The notes beneath the pieces were generated by a model, which saw only the letters and a list, made by a program, of their open reading frames with translations, searched no databases and had not been told where the DNA came from. From the NCBI GenBank assembly GCA_024275095.1, contig JAJRZV010000092.1, positions 1-5,276 of the forward strand: DNA of 5,276 nucleotides. The letters are read 5' to 3'. Positions 1 through 5,276 of this stretch are shown here, one piece after another (position 1 is the first letter of the stretch; each line of letters begins with the position of its first letter). This DNA comes from a bacterium (GTDB lineage Bacteria; JAJRZV01). A program made the translations under genes and the position numbers.

Positions 1-1323
1 CCGGCATCTAAAATCAACCGCCTTAACGTTCCGAAAACATGTGGCAAATGTCACAAGGATATTTACAAAAAATACATAGAGAGCACACATGGCCAGGCAT
101 TTCTCAAGGGAGCCCAGGATGCACCAGTATGCACTACCTGTCACGGTGAACACGATATTCTTCCTCCTCAGGAGCCGGGTTCACTTGTATACACCCGTAA
201 AATCGCCAAGGAGACGTGTGGCCAGTGCCATGCATCAGAACGAATCGTGAAAAAATACGGCATTCCCGCTGATCGTTTTATTACTTACGAAGACAGCTAC
301 CACGGCCTTGCAGATATGTACGGTGACACACGGGTGGCCAACTGTGCCTCGTGTCATGGATACCATGGGGTATTTCCGTCCTCAGACCCACGCTCCTCTG
401 TAAACAAAAAGAACCTTCCCAAAACATGCGGCAAATGTCACCCCGGAGCCACGGCCAAATTCGCCGAGGGTAAAGTTCATGCAGGGATCACGCCTTCAGG
501 CATCACACTGGGAGATAAAGTAAAGTACTACGTAAAGCTCGCATATGTAATTCTTATTCCCCTGGTTATCCTGGGAATGCTGTTCCACAATGCTCTCGAC
601 TTTCTCAAACGTTTAAAACTTGCCATTGAGGAACGGAAGAAAAACGGTGGATACCTGCGCATGGCAACCGCCGAAAGGGCCCAACATGTTCTCATGTTTA
701 CATCCTTTATAGTACTGGTTATCACGGGATTTGCCCTGCGGTTCAAATGGGGACTCCCCTTCATCGGTGGTGAACTCAACTCCATATTGAGGGGTACCAT
801 CCACAGGGTGGCTGCTGTAGGCTTGATCATTTCCTGCATCTGGCATCTCGTTTACATCGCGACCAATGAGCGGGGCAGAAAAATGTTCTGGGACCTCATG
901 CCGCGTCCACGAGACGCCGTGGATGTTGTACAAACCCTGCTTTACTATTTCGGCCTTGCTGAAAAGCCCAAGTACGAACGTTTCAGTTATATCGAAAAAT
1001 CCGAATACCTGGCTCTTATCTGGGGAGCCATTGTGATGATCGTCACGGGACTTATCCTGTGGTTCGAGGATGAGGCCATGAAATACATACCCAAGTGGGG
1101 GGTGGATGTGGCCGATATTGTTCACTATTACGAAGCAATCCTGGCGACACTTGCCATCGTCGTATGGCACTTTTACCACGTCCACATTAAAGGTGGAATA
1201 AAGCACATGAACCTCTCATGGATTGTCGGAACGCTTACCGAAGAAGAAATGGAGGACGAACATGCAGCTGAACTCGAACAAATCAAAAAGGGGGCGGGTC
1301 ATGACGAAAAGCCTTCTTTATAA
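1..1323 (+). CDS. Fused multiheme cytochrome c / diheme cytochrome b (CbcL-like), 5' end missing
   Basis: The reading frame is open from base 1 to the TAA at 1321-1323, giving 440 visible residues; the start lies upstream of the window. A GTG at 247 is in frame but sits between heme motifs and is not a plausible start. Five CxxCH motifs begin at residues 14, 44, 73, 115 and 143. Candidate distal ligands are H30 (STHG), H51, H101 (SYHG), H122 and H160. A hydrophobic anchor helix (about 171-200) carries H196 and leads into a four-helix cytochrome b domain (helices near 229-249, 266-288, 336-356, 372-396). Its candidate b-heme histidines are H229, H268, H282, H375 and H390. By family knowledge, FdnI/HydC-type bundles bind two b hemes and react with quinone, and CbcL joins such a bundle to a c-heme domain. 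A menaquinone:periplasmic-cytochrome oxidoreductase is inferred. The missing N-terminus probably holds a signal peptide and more hemes, as in the two paralogues downstream. The charged C-terminal tail should be cytoplasmic. Confidence 0.93.
   Translation, partial: PASKINRLNVPKTCGKCHKDIYKKYIESTHGQAFLKGAQDAPVCTTCHGEHDILPPQEPGSLVYTRKIAKETCGQCHASERIVKKYGIPADRFITYEDSYHGLADMYGDTRVANCASCHGYHGVFPSSDPRSSVNKKNLPKTCGKCHPGATAKFAEGKVHAGITPSGITLGDKVKYYVKLAYVILIPLVILGMLFHNALDFLKRLKLAIEERKKNGGYLRMATAERAQHVLMFTSFIVLVITGFALRFKWGLPFIGGELNSILRGTIHRVAAVGLIISCIWHLVYIATNERGRKMFWDLMPRPRDAVDVVQTLLYYFGLAEKPKYERFSYIEKSEYLALIWGAIVMIVTGLILWFEDEAMKYIPKWGVDVADIVHYYEAILATLAIVVWHFYHVHIKGGIKHMNLSWIVGTLTEEEMEDEHAAELEQIKKGAGHDEKPSL
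40..426 (+). repeat. Tetraheme protein repeat in the fused cytochrome
   Basis: These 129 codons run from the Cys of one heme motif to just before the Cys of the fifth visible motif. The unit reads: CxxCH, then S-T-H-G and D-A-P; CxxCH-GEH; CxxCH, then S-Y-H-G and V-A-N; CASCHGYH, then D-P. It matches the second repeat of the 11-heme protein and the full repeat of the 9-heme protein in order, spacing and flanking residues. Base-level identity is only local. Confidence 0.8.
1290..1294 (+). promoter_or_regulatory. G-rich ribosome binding site deciding the start at 1301
   Basis: GGGGG lies six bases before ATG 1301, inside the end of the upstream gene. It is a poor match to AGGAGG, but it supports ATG 1301 over the TTG at 1223 together with the signal peptide that begins at 1301. 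Coupling with the overlapping upstream gene is likely. Confidence 0.55.
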
Positions 1324-2539
1324 ATCAAGCATTCAGTGGTTCGGTGTAAGTACAGCCTTTGTTATCCTTTCATTCTGTACACCTCTTTACGCTTCAAGCA
1401 AATGCGTAGAGTGCCATGTAAAAGGGAAAAACGGGCCCGATGTGAGACTCATTGACCTGAAGTTCCTAAAAAACTCGGTACACAGAGCGCTTGAGTGCAT
1501 AGATTGCCACGAAGGAGCAGGGGTTGAGCCTCACACGTCCGAGAAAGCACTCCCAGTAAACTGTGGAAGATGCCACGTGAAATATAATGAAGAGTACAAA
1601 AAGAGCATTCACGGACAGGCACAGGCAAAGGGAATCAAAGATGCTCCAAGTTGCTCAGATTGCCACGGCACGCACGGTATAAGAGCAGCTTCAGATCCTC
1701 TTTCCTCCGTGAACAGGGAAAACATCACTCAACTGTGCCTGAAATGTCACATAGACAGTGACATTACCGCCCAATACAACCTGCCGGGCATCAACTTTTT
1801 CAAATCTTACCAGGAGAGTGCACACTACAAAATAAAAGGGACAACACTCCAACCGGCAGCCGTATGCAGTGACTGCCACGGAAGCCACACAATACTTCCG
1901 GCTGACGACCCCTTTTCCTTCGTTAACAGAAAAAACATACCTTCCGATTGCGGAAAATGCCATTCCATTGAAAAGAAAAGATACAGCATGAGCATTCACT
2001 GGAAAGCTTTTGAAAAAGGCATTAAAGATGCACCCGTGTGCACCGATTGTCACGGAGAGCATACAATTCTTGACGTCCAGAACCCCAATTCCCAGATCAA
2101 TCCAGTAAAAATTCCTTACACCTGTGCCAGATGCCACGAAAGCCTGAAACTCAGCGAAGCGTACCGGATTCCTCCCAAACGACTTTCCACGTATTTCAAC
2201 ACATATCATGGAATAGCCATACGATTTGGAGACACCACGGTGGCCAACTGTGCATCGTGCCACGGATATCATGAGATCCTCCCTGCATCAGACCCCAGAT
2301 CTCCAATCAATCCTGCCAATCTCGTCAAAACATGCTCGCGTTGCCATCCTGGAGCGAATGAAAACTTCGCCAAGGGTCGCGTTCACGTGGATGTGAGTCC
2401 CAAAGGAGAAAAGGGCGTTTTCGCCGTTCGTGTGTTTTACATCATATTCATCTCCGTTCTCTGCGCTGGTTTTCTCTTCCACGTAATAGCCGACATACTC
2501 AGACAGCGCAGGGAATCTCGTGAAGGGAGGCGGTCATGA
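1301..2539 (+). CDS. Membrane-anchored undecaheme cytochrome c
   Basis: This 412-residue protein starts at ATG 1301, overlapping the end of the fused gene by 23 bases. I chose this start because it is followed at once by a Sec signal peptide (basic MTKSLLYK, hydrophobic stretch, likely cleavage after LYA near residue 31) and preceded by a G-rich site six bases away. Eleven CxxCH motifs begin at residues 35, 66, 88, 118, 146, 189, 217, 247, 275, 317 and 345. Twelve further histidines, including H61, H104, H175, H233, H303 and H362, are enough for every heme to be bis-His ligated. Residues 88-216 and 217-344 are two copies of a tetraheme repeat. A C-terminal anchor helix (about 373-399) contains H394, and a basic tail follows. 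The heme domain is therefore periplasmic and tethered to the inner membrane. It should pair with the cytochrome b encoded next, so that the two together equal the fused protein upstream. Specific redox partners cannot be told from the sequence. Confidence 0.95.
   Translation: MTKSLLYKSSIQWFGVSTAFVILSFCTPLYASSKCVECHVKGKNGPDVRLIDLKFLKNSVHRALECIDCHEGAGVEPHTSEKALPVNCGRCHVKYNEEYKKSIHGQAQAKGIKDAPSCSDCHGTHGIRAASDPLSSVNRENITQLCLKCHIDSDITAQYNLPGINFFKSYQESAHYKIKGTTLQPAAVCSDCHGSHTILPADDPFSFVNRKNIPSDCGKCHSIEKKRYSMSIHWKAFEKGIKDAPVCTDCHGEHTILDVQNPNSQINPVKIPYTCARCHESLKLSEAYRIPPKRLSTYFNTYHGIAIRFGDTTVANCASCHGYHEILPASDPRSPINPANLVKTCSRCHPGANENFAKGRVHVDVSPKGEKGVFAVRVFYIIFISVLCAGFLFHVIADILRQRRESREGRRS
1562..1948 (+). 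repeat. Tetraheme protein repeat, first copy in the 11-heme cytochrome
   Basis: Residues 88-216 (129 codons, hemes 3-6) form the first of two tandem units. Shared marks with the second copy are SIH, KGIKDAP before the second motif, CxDCHGxH, and the closing D-P / N-P segment. Its third inter-heme segment is more divergent (S-A-H-Y instead of T-Y-H-G, and no VANC). Confidence 0.75.
1949..2332 (+). repeat. Tetraheme protein repeat, second copy in the 11-heme cytochrome
   Basis: Residues 217-344 (128 codons, hemes 7-10) directly follow the first unit and are closed by heme 11 (CSRCHPGA). The motif order and the KGIKDAP segment match the first unit. The VANCASCHG segment (2243-2266) matches those at 334-360 and 3989-4015 in the paralogues. 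Confidence 0.8.
2525..2530 (+). promoter_or_regulatory. Ribosome binding site for the cytochrome b gene at 2536
   Basis: GGGAGG ends five bases before ATG 2536, which overlaps the TGA of the upstream gene. This suggests translational coupling of the c- and b-type partners. Confidence 0.75.
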
Positions 2540-3234
2540 AAAAAATTGGAACCATAGAAAATGGACGGGTTTTGCGCTTCAGCCTGCACATGAGAATTCA
2601 GCATATAGTGTTGATGGTAAGCCTTATTGCCCTGGCCGTTACAGGATTCGCCCTCAAGTACAACGACTCGGTGCTCGGGCGTTTTTTACTCACCATTGAA
2701 GGAGGCATGACCTTCAGGGGGATGATTCATCGCTTCTTCGCAGTAATACTGGTACTCGATATTATTTATCACCTCTGGTACACGGTGTTTACGGATGAGG
2801 GCCACAGAGAACTCATGCTTCTTAAACCCTCGCGTAAAGACGTAACCGAGTTTTTTGCTGTGATGAGGTACACGCTCACCGGCCGCGGGAGTAAGCCCGA
2901 GTTTGACAAATATACTTATCGTGAAAAAATTCAATATTGGGGAGTTGTCGTCGGCGTGTCCATCATGGTGATCACCGGGTTTCTCCTCTGGTTCGAAACC
3001 GCATCCATGACCGTAATGCCCAAGTGGATATTCGATATTACGGGGATTGTTCACGGGGCGGAAGGCATAATTTTGTTTATTATCCTGTTTTTATGGCATG
3101 CCTATAACGTGCACATCGGGGGCAAACAATTCTTTAATACTTCTTTCATCAGCGGATGGGAAGACCTGGATTACCTCAAGAAGGAGCGACCGCTGGAATA
3201 CAAACGGTACACAGGAGGGGGTGAAGGTGTGTAA
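2536..3234 (+). CDS. Diheme cytochrome b subunit (FdnI/HydC-like)
   Basis: A 232-residue integral membrane protein beginning at an ATG that overlaps the preceding TGA (ATGA), with GGGAGG five bases upstream, so translation is probably coupled. Four membrane helices lie near residues 22-41, 61-85, 132-153 and 168-193. Histidines matching the family's b-heme positions are H23 (RIQH), H65 (IHR), H79 (YH), H173 (VHGAE) and H188 (LWH). FdnI of formate dehydrogenase N binds two hemes with one His on helix I, one on helix II and two on helix IV. The loop after helix II has the signature KP-S-R-KDV, and the stretch before helix III has KPEFDKYTYREK; both occur in similar form in the other two b-type proteins here. 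Expected role: quinone oxidation or reduction linked to the 11-heme partner. It has no c-heme motif. The N-terminus is short, unlike the third b-type protein. It is not a broken piece of a fusion, because it has its own start and ribosome site. Confidence 0.94.
   Translation: MKKIGTIENGRVLRFSLHMRIQHIVLMVSLIALAVTGFALKYNDSVLGRFLLTIEGGMTFRGMIHRFFAVILVLDIIYHLWYTVFTDEGHRELMLLKPSRKDVTEFFAVMRYTLTGRGSKPEFDKYTYREKIQYWGVVVGVSIMVITGFLLWFETASMTVMPKWIFDITGIVHGAEGIILFIILFLWHAYNVHIGGKQFFNTSFISGWEDLDYLKKERPLEYKRYTGGGEGV
3213..3218 (+). promoter_or_regulatory. Ribosome binding site deciding the GTG start at 3227
   Basis: AGGAGG, a full consensus, ends eight bases before GTG 3227 and only two before GTG 3221. 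The spacing favours 3227. The more distant ATG at 3098 would lie inside helix IV of the upstream protein and lacks a signal peptide directly after it. Confidence 0.75.
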
Positions 3235-4312
3235 AAAACAACTCATTGCTTTACTCAGCGGTATTTTCTTGTGTGTCTCTGTAAAAGCCCAGGCGACGAT
3301 AGCTGTCGAAAAATGTATGATCTGCCACGGGAAACCAGAACTTAAACGAGTGGATGCTGCGGGCAAGGTGCACTACCTTTTTGTAAACCTCAAGGTATTA
3401 AAGGCTTCTGTCCATGCCAAAAAGGTATGTACAGATTGCCACGCGGATGTAACAGTTATTCCTCATACCCAAAAACCCAAACGCGTCAACTGTCAGCGGT
3501 GTCATTACAAAGGCAATCCCCAGGGTGCTCCTCAGATAGACAAATACATGGAATACGAAAAAAGTGTCCATGCTCAGGAAGTACGAAAAGGAAACCCCAA
3601 GGCACCTGTATGTCAGGACTGCCACGGCAATCACGATGTAAGGAAAACGAAGGATCCGCTCTCGCATGTATTCAAAAACAACGTACCTGAAACATGTGGA
3701 AGATGCCATATGGAGGAATACGCACAATACAGGCACAGCATTCACGGGACAGCCCTTCTTGATAAAGGAATTATGGACGCGCCCTCCTGTACTGACTGCC
3801 ATGGTGAACACCTCATTCTCAGGCATACCAATCCCCAATCTCCCACCTACGCCACCCGCATAGTAAAAACGTGTGCCCATTGTCATGAAGCTGTAAACAT
3901 TGTGGGCAAATACGGCATAAATGTGGAGCAGGTGGAGACCTATGAGCGCAGTTTTCATGGTATTGCTGTTAAATTCGGAGAAAAAACCGTCGCCAACTGT
4001 GCCTCATGTCACGGGGTACACAATATACTCCCCCCCGAAGATCCCCACTCAACCGTTTACATCAAAAACATTCCTAAAACCTGCGGGAAACCCAACTGCC
4101 ATCCAGGAGCAAACATTAACTTCGCCAGGGGTAAAATCCACGTAAATCCTGAGAAGAAAAGTGCCGGAATTATTTACTGGATCGCTCTGTTTTTTAAAAT
4201 TTTAACAGCCTCCGTATTGCTGGGTCTCATCATACACATTGCTATGGACCTTTACCGCCGTACCCAAGAATATCAGCAAAAAAAGAAAGAATTCAAAGAA
4301 ATGGAGGAATAA
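3227..4312 (+). CDS. Membrane-anchored nonaheme cytochrome c with a CX4CH site
   Basis: This 361-residue protein probably starts at GTG 3227, overlapping the previous stop by 8 bases; AGGAGG ends eight bases before it. GTG 3221, two codons upstream, is possible but too close to the ribosome site. A Sec signal peptide follows (basic CKKQ, hydrophobic core, likely cleavage after VKA or AQA near residues 21-23). Eight CxxCH motifs begin at residues 30, 68, 89, 129, 157, 188, 216 and 258. The ninth, at 286-292, is CGKPNCH, a CX4CH. The paralogues have CSRCH and CGKCH at that place, so a two-residue insertion (Pro-Asn) explains it. An anchor helix (about 313-340) contains H337, and a lysine/glutamate-rich tail follows. 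It resembles the 11-heme protein upstream but lacks half of the first tetraheme repeat. It should be a periplasmic electron wire tied to the inner membrane, paired with the cytochrome b that follows 3 bases later. Confidence 0.94.
   Translation: MCKKQLIALLSGIFLCVSVKAQATIAVEKCMICHGKPELKRVDAAGKVHYLFVNLKVLKASVHAKKVCTDCHADVTVIPHTQKPKRVNCQRCHYKGNPQGAPQIDKYMEYEKSVHAQEVRKGNPKAPVCQDCHGNHDVRKTKDPLSHVFKNNVPETCGRCHMEEYAQYRHSIHGTALLDKGIMDAPSCTDCHGEHLILRHTNPQSPTYATRIVKTCAHCHEAVNIVGKYGINVEQVETYERSFHGIAVKFGEKTVANCASCHGVHNILPPEDPHSTVYIKNIPKTCGKPNCHPGANINFARGKIHVNPEKKSAGIIYWIALFFKILTASVLLGLIIHIAMDLYRRTQEYQQKKKEFKEMEE
3491..3694 (+). repeat. Half-length (two-heme) repeat in the 9-heme cytochrome
   Basis: Residues 89-156 hold hemes 3 and 4 (CQRCH; CQDCHGNH, then D-P-L-S). 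They correspond to the first half of the tetraheme unit (SVHA, K-A-P before the second motif), but the second half is missing. This accounts for the two-heme difference from the 11-heme paralogue. Confidence 0.65.
3695..4081 (+). repeat. Tetraheme protein repeat, full copy in the 9-heme cytochrome
   Basis: Residues 157-285 (129 codons, hemes 5-8) carry SIHG, KGIMDAP, CTDCHGEH, S-F-H-G and VANCASCHG in the same order and spacing as in the other two c-type proteins. The CX4CH ninth heme closes the unit. Confidence 0.78.
4082..4102 (+). other. Noncanonical CX4CH heme attachment motif
   Basis: These seven codons read CGKPNCH. The same place reads CGKCH (427-441) in the fused protein and CSRCH in the 11-heme protein, each followed by HPGA. 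CX4CH sites are known in some cytochrome c3-type proteins of sulfate reducers, so heme attachment here is plausible but not proven. Confidence 0.8.
4303..4307 (+). promoter_or_regulatory. Ribosome binding site for the cytochrome b gene at 4316
   Basis: GGAGG, within the last codons of the 9-heme gene, ends eight bases before ATG 4316. It supports the long N-terminal extension as translated protein rather than a start nearer the first membrane helix. Confidence 0.75.
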
Positions 4313-4315
4313 TCC

Positions 4316-5276
4316 ATGGCTCACGAGAAAACAGAAAAAGTGCTCCAGGAAATACGCGCTACCGTCCGTGAAGAGGCCCTTAAACGCCTTCGTGAAAAAT
4401 TAGGCGGAATCACAGAAGACATAAATCTTGAAGAACTTATAGATTCACACATTGCCGAAGTAAATGAGGTGCTCGAAGGTTCGATCAAACGTGCATCAAT
4501 CAAGCTTTACAGGGAAGCTCTCAAAGATGCAAAAAAAATACTGAAAAGAACCGAAAAGGAAGAGGAAGAAGAGGAAGAGTACTTTATCCGCTTTAACATC
4601 CACTTCCGGATACAGCACATGATCCTCTTCACCAGTGTGATATTATTGATATTAACGGGTATCCCCTTAAAATTCCCGGAGTTTGGAGCTCTTTCGGTAT
4701 TCATTCATCTCTTCGGCGGAATTGAAAATTCGAGAATAATCCACAGGATAGGAGCCTCCGGACTCATTATATTCATGGTCTATCACATGGCCTACGTGGT
4801 CCTTCACCCCGAAGGTCGGCGAGACTTCATTATGCTCATACCTCGACCCAAAGATGTGATGGACTTCATACAAAATGTTAAATATTTCCTGGGGCTCACG
4901 AATGAAAAACCCAAGTTTGACAGGTTTTCATATATTGAGAAGTTCGATTACTGGGCAGTTTACTGGGGCTGTGTAATTATGATCGGTTCAGGGTTGCTCC
5001 TCTGGTTTGAAGAATTATCCATGAAATTCCTGCCTAAATTCGTCTTAGACATCGCCAAGGAAGCTCACAGCGATGAAGCACTCCTTGCAACCCTCGCTAT
5101 TGTTATATGGCACTTCTACAACGTGCACTTTAATCCAGACCGTTTCCCGGGGACCTTGCTCTGGCTCCACGGGAAAATTTCCGCCGAAGAAATGAAAGAA
5201 GAACACCCACTTGAATACGAGCGCATCATGCGCGAACGTGCTGAAAAAGCGAAACAGGGGGAAAACCATGTCTCCA
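4316..5276 (+). CDS. Cytochrome b subunit with charged helical N-terminal extension, 3' end missing
   Basis: The frame opens at ATG 4316, three bases after the previous stop and eight bases after GGAGG, and runs off the right edge (320 complete codons). Residues 1-88 are a hydrophilic, probably alpha-helical region rich in Glu, Lys, Arg and Leu, ending in seven consecutive glutamates (82-88). Neither of the other b-type proteins has this. The cytochrome b domain follows: helices near 101-119, 140-163, 211-231 and 249-271, with candidate b-heme ligands H101 (RIQH), H143 (IHR), H157 (YH), H251 (AHSDE) and H266 (IWH). RPKDV after helix II and KPKFDRFSYIEK before helix III mark the same family as the other two. 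The C-terminal tail is highly charged. By analogy with FdnI, both ends face the cytoplasm, so the extension would be cytoplasmic. The expected core role is quinone-linked electron transfer with the 9-heme protein; the function of the extension is unknown. Confidence 0.92.
   Translation, partial: MAHEKTEKVLQEIRATVREEALKRLREKLGGITEDINLEELIDSHIAEVNEVLEGSIKRASIKLYREALKDAKKILKRTEKEEEEEEEYFIRFNIHFRIQHMILFTSVILLILTGIPLKFPEFGALSVFIHLFGGIENSRIIHRIGASGLIIFMVYHMAYVVLHPEGRRDFIMLIPRPKDVMDFIQNVKYFLGLTNEKPKFDRFSYIEKFDYWAVYWGCVIMIGSGLLLWFEELSMKFLPKFVLDIAKEAHSDEALLATLAIVIWHFYNVHFNPDRFPGTLLWLHGKISAEEMKEEHPLEYERIMRERAEKAKQGENHVS
5268..5276 (+). CDS. Possible start of the next operon gene
   Basis: ATG 5268 lies inside the 3' part of the cytochrome b gene in another frame and has GGGGG (5257-5261) six bases upstream. 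The same geometry, GGGGG plus six bases plus ATG inside the tail of a cytochrome b domain, starts the 11-heme cytochrome at 1301. Only three codons (M-S-P) are visible, so the product cannot be named. By position in the alternating pattern, another multiheme cytochrome c would fit. Confidence 0.35.

Noticed and set aside
613-1206. Long open frame on the minus strand (197 residues)
   Set aside because: It lies wholly opposite the cytochrome b domain, has no recognisable domain and reads as a shadow of the coding strand. The minus-strand frames at 1691-2272 and 3398-3958 are opposite heme domains and rejected for the same reason.
1223-1300. TTG 1223 as the start of the 11-heme protein
   Set aside because: It would add 26 charged residues before the signal peptide and a 101-base overlap. 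ATG 1301 starts directly at the signal peptide.
247-1323. GTG at 247 as the start of a separate cytochrome gene
   Set aside because: The same frame is open to base 1 and holds three more CxxCH motifs in the family's normal spacing. There is no signal peptide after 247.
1-2539. NrfH/NapC-type quinol dehydrogenase or octaheme reductase
   Set aside because: The heme proteins have cleavable signal peptides and a C-terminal rather than N-terminal anchor. No unusual catalytic motif such as CxxCK is present, and the quinone side is provided by four-helix b-type bundles.
2520-2560. Split of the c and b genes as a sequencing frameshift in a fused gene
   Set aside because: The junction has an in-frame stop, an ATGA overlap, a good ribosome site and a natural N-terminus for the b-type protein. 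The second pair is also split, with a 3-base gap and its own ribosome site.
3098-3226. ATG 3098 as the start of the 9-heme protein
   Set aside because: It would overlap helix IV of the upstream gene by 137 bases and bury the signal peptide. GTG 3227 has a consensus ribosome site at 8 bases.
4561-4580. Purine-rich GAA/GAG run as a regulatory repeat
   Set aside because: It lies inside the frame and simply encodes the glutamate run of the N-terminal extension. Mixed GAA and GAG codons argue against a simple slippage tract.

Overview
The window lies inside one tightly packed operon on the + strand. It encodes only membrane-bound electron-transfer proteins: multiheme c-type cytochromes alternating with FdnI/HydC-like b-type cytochromes. 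There are four certain genes, a fifth that runs off the right edge, and a probable sixth start at that edge. Genes overlap by 4-23 bases or are 3 bases apart. I see no promoter, terminator, RNA gene, mobile element or CRISPR array, and no gene-free stretch longer than 3 bases.

Layout: (1) 1-1323, the end of a fused protein with five visible c-heme motifs, a membrane anchor helix and a four-helix cytochrome b domain, resembling CbcL of Geobacter; (2) 1301-2539, an 11-heme secreted cytochrome with a C-terminal anchor; (3) 2536-3234, a separate four-helix cytochrome b; (4) 3227-4312, a 9-heme paralogue of gene 2 whose last heme motif is CX4CH; (5) 4316 to the edge, a cytochrome b with an extra charged helical N-terminal region of about 90 residues; (6) a likely new start at 5268. 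The same functional unit (periplasmic c-heme wire plus quinone-side b-heme bundle) therefore occurs three times in a row: once as a fusion and twice split into two genes.

Expected joint function (inference from the families): each b-type bundle exchanges electrons with the (mena)quinone pool in the cytoplasmic membrane, and its c-type partner passes them to or from periplasmic or outer-membrane cytochromes. No catalytic subunit (molybdopterin, FeS, hydrogenase or nitrite reductase) is visible, so this looks like a set of quinone:cytochrome conduits. Such conduits serve metal respiration, extracellular electron transfer, syntrophic electron exchange or a periplasmic reductase encoded elsewhere.

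The c-type proteins are built from a tetraheme repeat of 128-129 residues closed by one extra heme. Gene 2 has two full copies (2+4+4+1 hemes), gene 4 has one and a half (2+2+4+1), and gene 1 shows at least one (4+1). The host is most likely an anaerobic Gram-negative bacterium of the Desulfobacterota type, judged from the abundance of bis-His multiheme cytochromes and the CbcL-like fusion. The sequence does not fix the taxon.
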